Both the position numbers and the translations under genes were made by a program. A stretch of 64,000 nucleotides of DNA, taken from positions 11,149,753-11,213,752 of the forward strand of contig CATQJL010000223.1 of assembly GCA_958299035.1 (NCBI GenBank), written 5' to 3'. This document shows positions 36,050 through 46,113 of this stretch, piece by piece (positions within the stretch are counted from its first letter, which is position 1; every line of letters starts with the position of its first letter). The notes beneath the pieces are model-generated. The model worked only from the letters and a program-made list of their open reading frames with translations. It ran no database searches and was not told where the DNA came from. Source of the DNA: Cylicocyclus nassatus (lineage: Eukaryota; Nematoda; Chromadorea; Rhabditida; Strongylidae).

Positions 36050-38800
36050 GCTTTTCATGGTGCCATTCCAAATATGGCACTCAAAAAGCATGAATCTCAA
36101 AAAACCTCCTTTTGGGGCGATTTTGTAAAACCCGATCGAGTGCTTTTGATGCTATCCTTGTCGAAAGAAAGCATTAACAGGTATTCTCTATGTATTTGAT
36201 TGTGTTTGCCATGTGAAAACGTGTCAAGGGCTGAGGAGATTTCGGAGGTGCCCTTCTGCCCTTCCCCCCCCCCCCAACAAAGGCAGGGACCATAATCAGG
36301 TTATTCGTGCAGGGACTTGAGCGCGCTTTCTCCACGGTCCTTTAAACTTTCATGCCCCGTCTCAGTGAATCCCACCACTACTCAACAGCTGGATTTTCGC
36401 TAATCCGAAGACTGCTTTTCTGATTTCAAGCTCCTCCCACAGCCACTCGTGCCTGCCCCACTTCGTCATTGGCATGGTGTCGCTTCATCCGTCCACGGCT
36501 AATCCCCTCTGACATCTGTCATAAACACAACTACATTGTTTCTGTTCTTGTACCTCCAGTACGTGCCATGAAACTTCTTGTTTCCGTAAGTGTCCGAATG
36601 AACCGATGGAATGTGTAAGTCAAGAAGTGCTCAAGTCTCGCATTTTTCAGCCTTTACAAATTGGTGCATAGGTTTCATATTTTCATGTCATTTACTTTGC
36701 AGTACTCACTGGATATCTTCACGTGTGAAAAATCAGTGCAAAATTCAGTCCAGTCTTGATTAATCTCAACAAAACTTGAAACCCCTACGCGTAAGTACAA
36801 ACATCGTATCAGCTTTGATGTTTTGTTGCTTGGTGTTTTGCCACCAATAAACTACGGCAAAACCTATGTTTTGCCCTTTCGCAACGCAACACAAGCGGGG
36901 AAAAGGTTCATTCGTCGGCTTTACAATTGAGGGACACTTCCCCAACACAAGCATAGAAGCAACGATGGAAGACTTCCCACTATGACACTCGACAATCGAA
37001 TAGTACAGCACAAGTGATCGCCTTGAATCCTGACTAGCAGGGTCGCAATTATCATTCACTTCCGATATCTGATACATTGAAATATGTCTATATACAACCG
37101 CATGGACACAAGATTGAAATGAGTGCATGAAACATAAGTAAAGCAGAGCATCATACGGCCACCGTGTTCTGCGTGTGCTGCCTCATCCAACTCTATTATC
37201 AAATCAAATACAGGATAATCTCGTTTCCGAGTGGACCTGATCTGGGAGGGAGAAATAGATGTGGGTACCGTTATAGTGGGCACCCTGCCGACAAGTGCCA
37301 GGAACAAGACATGGATAGAATCCCGAACGCACAGATAAATATGTATGATGTATATAGAACCGAATGAAATTCGTGTACTTCGTGTCCACCAAGACGAACC
37401 ATTTGGAAGCCCATTTCGTTGTAATATCTCTTTAAAGAAGAGTCGATGCGTTTTGTCGTCTTCTCCACTGACGAGGCAGCTTGATTGCTTTGACCTGTCT
37501 CCTTGACCATTGCCTTATCTAAATGATTTTTGAAGGAACTCCAAGAGTCTGAATCTCGTCCGACTCCTATGCTGAAACGTCAGCAGCCTCGCCCAGGGTG
37601 GGCGGGCCGGGTCCATAGCTGACGAAAGACCGGAATGGTCAAAACAGTGCCAAGCACGCGTTTACTGCTAAGCCCCGCCCCACGTGCTTGGCACAACGCC
37701 AACGCGTTGCGAAATGGCAAAACTCCACTTTGCCACCGATAAACTACGACAAAACCTATGTTTTGCCCTTTCGCAACGCAACACAAGCGGAAAGTGTAAA
37801 GCCCGAGGGCAGATGGTTGATGCCGCCATGTTTCGGTTGCTTGCTTCAGTACGTGTAACTTCAGCCGTAGGGGCTTCTGATTCCATTTGCAGCTGTCTTC
37901 AGGAGACCCAAAAAGGCAATGATAGAGTATCAACCACTTCTCTCACGTTTGACTCAATGTACGCCAACTGGTGATGAATCTCGGCCAAACAAATGCGTAG
38001 TCTCAAATCTTAATGTTCTCCGTATTGCGGAGTCAACAGTGCTCGTCGGGAGAACATGCGCATTGTGTTTTGAGCAACAATGTACCAAATTCGCATGAAG
38101 GGTTAAAGCATTCCGACGATCTAGCTATTGCTGGAGTTGAGTGATCTACACACCTCTGTCAGAAGTATATAGAATGCATGCACACATCGGATGACGCTAC
38201 AGTCTTTGATTGTCTGTAGTTCTTCACTTGTGCTATACCAACTTCCCGAGACGAATGAAGCACAGCCTATCGCAGATCGCTTGACTGTAAACGGCTCTAC
38301 CAAGCCGTTTCTTGCTATATAGTCGTCTATATCCTGTATAGGAAGATCATCCTCTCTTTATTAGTGTACTTACCAAGCCACGCACTCATTACGAGAACTC
38401 TCTGAGCTGCTCGTCAGTACTTGCGATGACCTCATCTAGCATTGTATTGTCGATGTGGTAGCATGATCAATGCCAGAGCTTCATTGCCACCCAGCTAATC
38501 AACCTTCGCAACAACAAAAACTCTGCCTCGTGACTGTCCGAACTTAGTAAGACTCATATCTGTTCCGAAATGCGTCTCGTGCGTTGCAAGGAGAAGGTGC
38601 GGTTCGTGACAGTATCATTTTTGTGCGTGATTGATTTGGACGACTCCTAACATCTAGCACATCTACCCGGTGGCTCTTCACCGAAAAATGAAAAACTAAT
38701 GCAGCTTTTTTTGTTTTTATGACAGATAATCCGCACATAATCAGTGTAGCGCTAAAGCATGCGCTGTATACAACCATACCGGCTCGGACGCGATAGAAGC
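36050..38800. other. Non-coding DNA with short repeated segments
   Basis: No gene is supported. A direct repeat of about 60 bp (ATAAACTACGGCAAAACC, then TATGTTTTGCCCTTTCGC) occurs at 36838-36898 and 37731-37792. The second copy adjoins a 120-bp block repeated at 44087. Confidence 0.5.
37612..37731. repeat. 120-bp repeat, copy 1
   Basis: By eye this block is identical, base for base, to 44087-44206. It contains a perfect 12-bp stem (GTGCCAAGCACG paired with CGTGCTTGGCAC). With the bases just to its right it also forms a second stem (GCGTTGCGAAATGGCAAAAC with GTTTTGCCCTTTCGCAACGC, one mismatch). Confidence 0.85.
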
Positions 38801-38899
38801 TAACGGGTTGAATCTTGCTCAAGGAAAGCTCTCGACTTGGAAATTAGAGCAACTAACTAACCAAAAGAACGCTTCTGGCGTCAACAACGAACCCACTGA

Positions 38900-39878
38900 C
38901 AAACAGGGGTGGATCCCAGAACACGTCGGCTCATGCCAAGATTCTAGCATCCCCTCGGTTTCACCTAAGCAGCCTGAACTGGGAAACCGGAAGCTTTTCG
39001 GCTCCTGGAAGCCGGCATCAAAATTTTTGAGTCGTTAGCCTTCAGTTTCATGAGAGGTTTTATCAACAGTGTCCCAGTCTGGCAGTGTTTCAGGAACCTA
39101 CTGCTAGCTGTATCTGCATAAATCCGCACTCTGCAATAAAGCCTGTAGCTTGGCCGGTAAATATGGCAATGTGAGCTCTGAACCATTGCTTGACTAGTGA
39201 TTAGATCTGCATTAGTCGGCATCAAGCCTGCGAAAAGCATGTTACATTGCCCATTCAAGACTTGGCCAGAGTGCCGCTTTATTGACTTGAATCCAGACCT
39301 CGTTTTGATATCTAGCATAAGACTGCACTATTCCCACTTGCATTTCGCTGCTTGGTTTTTGCCTGGGCTCACTCAGCTTTCCCGACACTCTTTGGATCGA
39401 CAGATGTCACCTCCACTAAACGGCAAAATCTGTTCCTGAACTCGCTCAAAGAAGGAAGAAATGCGACATAGCCAGCTAAAAGTCCCAGGATCTGTGGTTG
39501 GGGTAACAACACCATCTTGGTTCAAGAAACCAGTATTAACGACCTGTCGCTAACTCTGCCTATTTGTACTTCCCATACTTGGCCACTCAGCCAATCAGGT
39601 CACAATAATAACCGGATTCAGCCACTCAGCTGAAAGTAACAAACTCTAAAACTCATCCGCTGCTCACAACCCAAGTCCCTAGAGATCGGCTACTTAGCTG
39701 ACAACTCAGTGACCTCTGGCTCAGAATACAGGCACACCACCTCGACTCTAAGAAGCCGGCATCAATCAGCTAACCACTTTATACAATGGAACTCAGCTGA
39801 CAAGTACCTCTGGATCAAGATCCAGGCAGAACCACACCTCGGCTGCAAGAAGCCGGCACTACCAGCTAGCTGCCCAAC
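38900..39878 (+). repeat. Array of paired stem-loop repeats, left part
   Basis: Units of about 90-115 bp share ACTCAGCTGACAACTCAGTG, ACCTCTGG, a first stem-loop (best at about 39810: CTGGATCAAGATCCAG) and a second stem-loop of the CGGCTTCAAGAAGCCG type. Copies of the second stem are near 38985, 39518, 39745 and 39838, in varying repair. The array continues after the LTR element at 42680. No coding function is apparent. Confidence 0.7.
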
Positions 39879-40327
39879 TATACGAACTTCGTAGTTCGTA
39901 TTGTTCTTTTCTCCCTCATGTATAAACTCATCACATCCTTGTAGTTTAGTCATACTTTGCCAATTGCACAGCATTGATGATTTCAGTAGCTCGCATCGTT
40001 TTTACTATTGAAGGAATTTGCAGAAGTTAGCATCAGATGGGAATTGCTCATGGTTTTTTAGTTACCAGTAGGATGTCGCGCGCAGCTGTGGCTTGATGAT
40101 GTGATCGCACGCGTATAAGTAGCTGACAGTGCACACTCAGAGTTATTCACATTACGGCTTTCACTCATTTGCTTTGACATTATTTTACTCATAAATTGGT
40201 GCCTTTTTCCAATCATATCATTCCTGTTTGTAGTTCATCATTTAGTAGTATATTTTGTTATTTGTTCTATCCGTGTTTGTTGTTGTTATTTGTTTTCTAT
40301 GATAAAGTTTAATTACCCAAGTTTGAG
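39879..40327 (+). repeat. Left LTR
   Basis: It starts with TATACGAACTTCGTAGTTCG, whose first part is a palindrome, contains CGCGTATAAGTAGCTGAC (a plausible TATA box) about 240 bp in, and ends near CCCAAGTTTGAG. It matches the right LTR over its full length with only scattered substitutions. Confidence 0.82.
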
Positions 40328-40335
40328 CTCATGTA

Positions 40336-41487
40336 GTGCCGTCGCAGTCGTCGGTTGCTCAGCTGGCAGAAAGTTCTAGCGCTAAAGTGGGACGAGCTGA
40401 GGGACTCTCCTCTGGGATTGGTCAAAACCCTCCAAGTGAGGCCAGTGTTCGAGTGGAGGATGTTGTGGCTCGGCTGAACATCTCTGGATCTCGATATGAT
40501 CAATTCGTCAGCAGCGCTCATGGTGAAAGATCTACCTCCTCTTCGTCAATATCTATGGATGACGAAGGAGTTTATGACAGGAGACTACCGGCCCAATTGC
40601 CATCAGTTTCGCTCAAACAGTGTGTTTTGCCCTCAACTCATAATCTACGTCCTGAATTCTTTTTTCCGGCAAGTAACGAAATGTGTTTCTGTTTCCAAGC
40701 CATTATAAGCTTAATTAATCATAAGCTAAAAAAAGAAAGTAATAAAATGGCAGCCCCATCCGAAGCTATGGATTTGGATCAGTCGCCGGTTACAAAGGCT
40801 TTGTCAATGCCGACTCTCACTCCTTTCCGTGATTCAACCAATACGAATATCTCATTTTGCACACCATGTGCAAGCAAGAAACGCAAATATTCGAATGTAG
40901 AGGGTATCAATAACGGAAACCAGGCACCCCCGCGAGCGTCGGATTGTGCATCGAAGGACACTTTTCACACAGCCTCCGGACAGTCCTCCTCAATAGGTCC
41001 CAGCCTTGGAGCTCCGCTCTCCAGGCGGGCATCGACTGCGAATGTTGACGCTAGCCTTCATAATGTTGCGGAGGATTCAATTGACTTATTCGGTAGGACA
41101 GTCGCAGCTCGGCTCAAAGAGGTTCCTCCAGAGGTGCAGTACGAAAGAATTAGTCAAGTTGTGGCGATCGTGTTTAGACCCTGGAAGCCATTATTCAAAG
41201 CTACATTTTTTCGTTTTTGCTTATACAAAATCGATGAAGTTAAAGATCCCAACAATCTCGTTTTTACAATTTTTCGCAAATTTTCTCTTATTTTTTTCAC
41301 GAAAATTCACTCACGTACTCATGCTTATTCCTGTTATTTTGTTCATGTTCTTCGTGTAACTTTGATTTGTATAATTGATAACAATGAAGTTTACGAAGAT
41401 TACGGCAATGAAGATTACGGCACTGCGATCCGACGCTATATGTTCAGTGGAGAACGCCTACAGCACAGGATGCTACAACTGTGCTAA
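40336..41487 (+). CDS. Serine-rich protein with a BESS-like motif, inside the LTR element
   Basis: An open frame of 383 codons; ATG codons in frame are at 40555 and 40747, the latter (AAAATGGCAGCC) being the more convincing start. Features by residue from the frame start: Ser-rich 55-73, a basic KKRKY patch at 181-185, another Ser-rich run at 215-235, and at 249-280 a block (DLFGRTVAARLKEVPPEVQY, then ISQVVAIVF) that resembles the BESS protein-interaction motif of MADF-BESS regulators. After residue 282 the sequence turns hydrophobic and AT-rich, probably intron or untranslated DNA read through. It could be a gag-like piece or a captured host exon; the motif assignment is mine and moderate. 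Confidence 0.45.
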   Translation: MPSQSSVAQLAESSSAKVGRAEGLSSGIGQNPPSEASVRVEDVVARLNISGSRYDQFVSSAHGERSTSSSSISMDDEGVYDRRLPAQLPSVSLKQCVLPSTHNLRPEFFFPASNEMCFCFQAIISLINHKLKKESNKMAAPSEAMDLDQSPVTKALSMPTLTPFRDSTNTNISFCTPCASKKRKYSNVEGINNGNQAPPRASDCASKDTFHTASGQSSSIGPSLGAPLSRRASTANVDASLHNVAEDSIDLFGRTVAARLKEVPPEVQYERISQVVAIVFRPWKPLFKATFFRFCLYKIDEVKDPNNLVFTIFRKFSLIFFTKIHSRTHAYSCYFVHVLRVTLICIIDNNEVYEDYGNEDYGTAIRRYMFSGERLQHRMLQLC

Positions 41488-42043
41488 AGGAGCGATAGCC
41501 TTACTAATGTGCCGAGCTTCGGTAGCGGCAACAAAAGCTGAAGTTGAATGTGAAGACAGCCTATTTGTCATCCCATGCAGTCAGGAAGGAACGGAGACCA
41601 ATGTCACATTTGTTGCTGATAAAGCACAGTTTCACAGGAACTGCACGGTACAATGTGGGAGAGCGCAAGCTGCATTTGAGATCTCAGGCATTCTTCACTA
41701 TACCGGTAATCTGGATATGGCGGCGAGAAGAATATTGCAAGGAGAAAGCGAACTGTTTTCCGAGATCAATTTACCCGACTTCACGCACTTAGCGCAAACA
41801 TTCCTGATGTGGGGCAGTGTACTAGGAGCGACAGTACTGGTTGTAATAATCGCCTTGTTGATAACGTACTTCTACGCCTCCAATACGTGCGTGTTCTCGG
41901 TCATAAGAGCCCTCTTTAGATTATTCTATGCACTGGCTAGATCGGCATATCGAATGTTTCGACTCTTCTGGCTGTTACCTCACCGATTTGTTCGAATGCT
42001 CTGTTCAATCAGGAAGAAGAAACCAGAAGAAAAGAACTTGTGA
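41375..42043 (+). CDS. C-terminal part of a phlebovirus-type envelope glycoprotein (endogenous retroelement env)
   Basis: The frame of 222 codons ends just before the right LTR, the normal place for env. It has a cysteine-rich stem region (CYNC at 33-36, further cysteines at 46, 59, 68, 90 and 94), a long hydrophobic anchor at about 146-168, then a basic tail ending KKKPEEKNL. This fits the C-terminal stem and anchor of the phlebovirus G2 glycoprotein, which nematode Cer-type retroelements are known to have captured. The fusion-bearing ectodomain that should precede it is absent, and there is no signal peptide, so this is a truncated remnant that cannot act alone. Splicing from upstream exons is possible but not shown. 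Confidence 0.65.
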   Translation: MITMKFTKITAMKITALRSDAICSVENAYSTGCYNCAKGAIALLMCRASVAATKAEVECEDSLFVIPCSQEGTETNVTFVADKAQFHRNCTVQCGRAQAAFEISGILHYTGNLDMAARRILQGESELFSEINLPDFTHLAQTFLMWGSVLGATVLVVIIALLITYFYASNTCVFSVIRALFRLFYALARSAYRMFRLFWLLPHRFVRMLCSIRKKKPEEKNL

Positions 42044-42122
42044 GATCACCGGAGACTACAGCCACAACGACAGCGCAGAAACGACAAACTAGCCCGTCCC
42101 AAAATCGTTGGTTAGGTCGGAG

Positions 42123-42570
42123 TATACGAACTTCGTAGTTCGTATTGTTCTTTTCTCCCTCATGTATAAACTCATCACATCCTTGTAGTTTAGTCATACT
42201 TTGCCAATTGCACAGCATTGATGAAATCAGTAGCTCGCATCGTTTTTACTATTGAAGGAATTTGCAGATGTTAGCATCAGATGGGAATTGCTCATGGTTT
42301 TTTAGTTACCAGTAAGATGTCGCGCGCAGCTGTGGCTTGATGATGTGATCGCACGCGTATAAGTAGCTGACAGTGCACATTCAGAGTTATTCACATTACG
42401 GCTTTCACTCATTTGCTTTGACATTATTTTACTCATAAATTGGTGCCTTTTTCCAATCATATCATTCGTGTTTGTAGTTCATCATTTAGTAGTATATTTT
42501 GTTATTTGTTCTATCCGTGTTTGTTGTTGTTATTTGTTTTCTGTGATAAAGTTTAATTACCCAGGTTTGA
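42123..42570 (+). repeat. Right LTR
   Basis: A full-length partner of 39879-40327, beginning with the same TATACGAACTTCGTAGTTCG palindrome. Differences from the left LTR are isolated changes such as GATTTCAG/GAAATCAG, CATTCCTG/CATTCGTG and CCCAAG/CCCAGG. Confidence 0.82.
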
Positions 42571-42679
42571 GGTGTGCTCGTGCGTATACGAAGTCCCGCG
42601 TGGCAATACTTTTGGTTGTGGTTTGGTATTCGAAGTCTTATAGTTCTGATATATCCCCCCACCACCAACCAATACACCA

Positions 42680-43075
42680 ACGCTCAATTTAGCCACTCAG
42701 CTGGAGACTCGATGACCTCTAAACCAACCTTCAGGCACCCTTCCTCGGCTTCAAGAAGCCGGCATTACCGTCTATGTACCCAACAATTTTGAAACTCAGC
42801 CACTCTCAGTTGACTCAGTGCCTCTAAACAAAATTCCAGGCCCCACTCTACCCCGGCTTCAAGAAGCCGCCATCGTACAGCTAACAACTCAGCATTTCTA
42901 GCAGCTATTCAGCTAGCAATCCAGTGACCTCTGGTTAAAGAACCGAGCATCAACTTCGGTTTCAAGAAACCGGCCTCAAACTCTTGCATGAATGAACATA
43001 TGAAAACGAACTCTAAATTAGCATAGAGGCACACCGCCTCGGCTCTAGAGCCAAATTAGGTCTCATCCCCTCAAC
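42680..43075 (+). repeat. Array of paired stem-loop repeats, right part
   Basis: Units at about 42742, 42855 and 42955 carry the second stem as CGGCTTCAAGAAGCCG (twice) and CGGTTTCAAGAAACCG, the latter with a paired C-to-T and G-to-A change. The last unit also has GGTTAAAGAACC in the first stem position. It continues the array to the left of the LTR element. Confidence 0.72.
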
Positions 43076-43099
43076 TCGAAAACTACAACGAAAGCCATG

Positions 43100-44080
43100 G
43101 AAGAAGACAAGTATCGCAATTGGGCAAATATAAGCTAACTTTGCCAGTTACTCTCCCATAACTGTAACCCATCTCGGCCTGCACCGTGCAGCAAAAACCA
43201 GCGATGCCTACTGGCTTGAAAAATGTTGCTGAGAGTAAGGTCTAAACGCTACACAATGTGTATAAACAGGAATTCCTGCATTTTTTGAGTTGTGATGGAA
43301 GAACCTTGAGAAAAAAGAAACGGCGGATGGTGGTTGGCCTCTCATTGGTTAGATAACCGAATTTGCTGCTTATCTGCCTCCATTGGCATTTCCGCGTTAA
43401 TATCCTAGATCATCGGTATAATCATTGAAACCGAAGACATCTTTTCGGGCCATGCCAAACACATGCAAATCAGCTGGTACAAGATATCTCAGCCATACAC
43501 TGCACCATATCAGTCACATCATAATAGCCTGCACCCTGCGGCAGATCATACCAATGCATGTGAAGCGGCTAAAATGCAGAAATGAGAAATTCTGATTGGA
43601 TCCAGTCGACAACAACACAACAACGACACGCGTGTGGAGCAGTAACACAATAATGAAACCGAGGATATTGTAAAGACCGCATGAATAGCAGGACTCTTAA
43701 AACTAGAGTCACATGCGCTGTAACGAACAAGCCCTTAGTCTCGAAAATAATGGAGCATAGGTATGACATTTATATTCACGTGACATAATGACAGTTCACT
43801 GACAGATGTGCCAAACATGGCAGGCAAGCGCAGCTCCACATTCTCATTCAACCAGATACAAAAGAGCGTACTCACAGAATGCCTTAAGTCAAACTGTGCT
43901 ACTTGATAACTCAGAGCTAAATAGGGATCGACTGCTATCGTGCCATGAGGTCTACTCGCTGACACTCATCAGTGCCAATAATAACTACCTGAACTGAATC
44001 CTCCCGAGCTCAATCGCTTCCAAGTGAACGTAGTCCAAAAGTTCTGCATATCGATTTTCTTCAAAAGAGACGGAGCAACA
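43100..44080. other. Non-coding DNA
   Basis: Only short open frames without splice context are present. No repeat beyond scattered similarity to neighbouring blocks was found. Confidence 0.4.
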
Positions 44081-44086
44081 GACTGC

Positions 44087-44206
44087 TCCATAGCTGACGA
44101 AAGACCGGAATGGTCAAAACAGTGCCAAGCACGCGTTTACTGCTAAGCCCCGCCCCACGTGCTTGGCACAACGCCAACGCGTTGCGAAATGGCAAAACTC
44201 CACTTT
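44087..44206. repeat. 120-bp repeat, copy 2
   Basis: Same sequence as 37612-37731, including the 12-bp stem. Here the right flank diverges at once (TTGCGTCG), so the second larger stem of the first copy is not formed. Confidence 0.85.
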
Positions 44207-44564
44207 TGCGTCGATGTTTGTACTCACGCATAGGAGTTCCTAATTTTTTGTTGGGATTGAACAAAATTGGCCTGAATTTCGCACTAATTTTCGATAGGAT
44301 TATAAAATTTTGAAGAGGCAATGATCATTTTCATGGCTCTTTCCTGGCTATTGGACTGCACGTAGTCATGAGATAGAAAACAAGTTTCCTATTTTTGAAA
44401 TTCTGGCCTTCCTTTTTGTCTCTTTGCCTCAAGCTGCTCCATCTTCTAAAGGAGCTGTCATCTCAGTTTTTTATGGGTTTCTCGATATGCTCGGCAATTC
44501 TCGCCCCCTCTTTCGCTTCACTTTTCGCTCATTTTGCACTGCTTTTGAGTTACTCGATTTCAGG

Positions 44565-45185
44565 AACCAGGCAGGCTTCGAAGTACTCAGATAAACGCCG
44601 GGGGCAGGCGGTCCGCAGACTCGCGCTTTTCTGCAGGCGGTCAGCAGAATTTTGGGGCGTGGCCAAACCTTCAGCGGGCGGCACGTCGTATATTCTGCCA
44701 GCGGGCAGCAAAACACCATTTTTTGCAAGCGCTCGGCAAAAAAATTCTTTCAGCGAGCGCTAGTCAAACTTTCAGCAAGCGCTCGGACTCTTTTTATGCA
44801 GTTTCGGGCGTACGCCGAGAAAAGATGAAACTCTAGATGGCAGAGGTACCATCGATGGTTTTATTACCCAAGTTTGGGGTACTTTCTATCAGCGGAAAGT
44901 ACCTGGGGGTAGCGCGGTCCTCCACAAAGGACCGTGCGGCCCTCGAAATTTTTGCATATTCTCGCGGAAAGTCCGCGAGAATGCGGCCACTGCGCCGCAG
45001 CTAATTCATAAAGAAACCTTGTTCTTCAAGCATTCGTCTTTAATTCCGCCAACTTTCTTCCAAATTTCTGCAAGCGGGCCGCAAAAAATCAACGAACTAT
45101 TTTTCCGGTGCGCGCTTGCTCAAAATTCGCATAGCCGCTTGCCCCCGGCGGTTATCTGAGGTAAATGAATGCCGCCCTACATAAT
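44565..45185. repeat. Foldback element with internal short repeats
   Basis: The left arm (CAGATAAACGCCGGGGGCAG, then GCGGTCCGCAG) matches the complement of the right end (CAGATAACCGCCGGGGGCAA, then GCGGCTATGC). Inside are several irregular CAGC(G/A)GGC(G)GCA units of about 30 bp, a GCGGTCCTCCACAAAGGACCG hairpin split by a short loop near 44920, and a perfect 11-bp stem at 44958-44982. The 122-codon frame across the left part is not convincing as a gene. Confidence 0.65.
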
Positions 45186-45938
45186 TGCGCAATTACGTGG
45201 AGAAAATAAAAAAGGAAAGAAAATTTAAAAAAGCGAAAGCGGCAAGCAGGGAATTTGAAAAGTTGATTGATTTGGTAGGTTAATCACTGTTTTTGTTGCA
45301 TTAGAAAAACTTTTTTATTAATTCAGGCTGAACTCTGTTCGTCAGGAAAATGTCCATCTTTACTCGAGCGGTCTCTCAAAAAGCACACTTCACCGTCAAA
45401 GAAACTGGAAGGTGACTGTAGAGATACTGCAGGTTAGTATATAACCACCTCATTTTACTATGCTTGCTTTAACGGTTTTTGGTTTTTCAATTACGTATTG
45501 TGCACAAATCTCTTCTCCTTTTATCGGTAATCCCGCATTCATTCAAATCACTTGATTCGATTGGTTGTAAAGTAATATGCAGGCGCTGTTCAGATGTGCT
45601 TGGAGAATAAGCAAATCTAACTCGAAGATTTGCGTGCTAAACTTGAGAAAGATATTGGTATATCGAAATCCTTGCATGAAATTTGGACCAGAGTCGGAAA
45701 CTAGTAAATTTTTTTCACTCCTCATCCTGTCCGCAATCCGCAGACGATGAAGATTTTCAGGTTCTAGAAAGAGATGAGCAGTTAAATGAATTGAGTACAA
45801 AATTACGTCTACCACATGTTAGTTTGTCACTGTTCGCCGATAACTTTCATCTCTTGCATATATGGTCACGAAAAGATCAGTTGTCTTGATCATCCGGGAT
45901 AAGCCTTCTTCCTTCTCCTTCTCAAGCTATCCACTGCA

Positions 45939-46113
45939 GCAAGTCGATGTTCCCGATCGCTACGGCCAATCGTGGTTGGGCGTCTGTGCCCCAATGCAGC
46001 CAGGATGTCATCCTACACTACAGTGGCCATTTGAGAAGGCAGGCACCTCATACAGCCACCTCATACTTCATAGCAACAAGGGTCGGGTGCTTATCCAGGT
46101 TATACTTCTCGAG
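45939..46113 (+). CDS. Possible exon of an unrecognised gene
   Basis: A CACTGCAG acceptor is followed by an open stretch reading VDVPDRYGQSWLGVCAPMQP and ending ILLE before a GTACGT donor. The D-x-YG and PG-x-H spacing loosely recalls B9-domain ciliary proteins, but the conserved GWP region is not seen upstream and several residues are missing, so I do not assign it. No adjoining exon with matching phase was identified. Confidence 0.25.

Larger units (their letters stand above)
39879..42570 (+). mobile_element. Short LTR retroelement with a glycoprotein-like ORF and no visible pol
   Basis: Two direct repeats of about 449 bp (39879-40327 and 42123-42570) differ at about eight positions, so the insertion is young. 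Between them lie only 1.8 kb with two coding segments, a serine-rich BESS-like frame and a phlebovirus-type glycoprotein tail. I see no protease, reverse transcriptase or integrase. A primer-binding site and target duplication were not recognisable. It would depend on a full relative for movement. It splits the stem-loop repeat array. Confidence 0.8.

Noticed and set aside
39879..39900. Resemblance of the LTR-end palindrome to a loxP-type recombinase site
   Set aside because: Only a few bases agree, the spacer differs, and no tyrosine recombinase is encoded nearby; as an LTR border it needs no such explanation.
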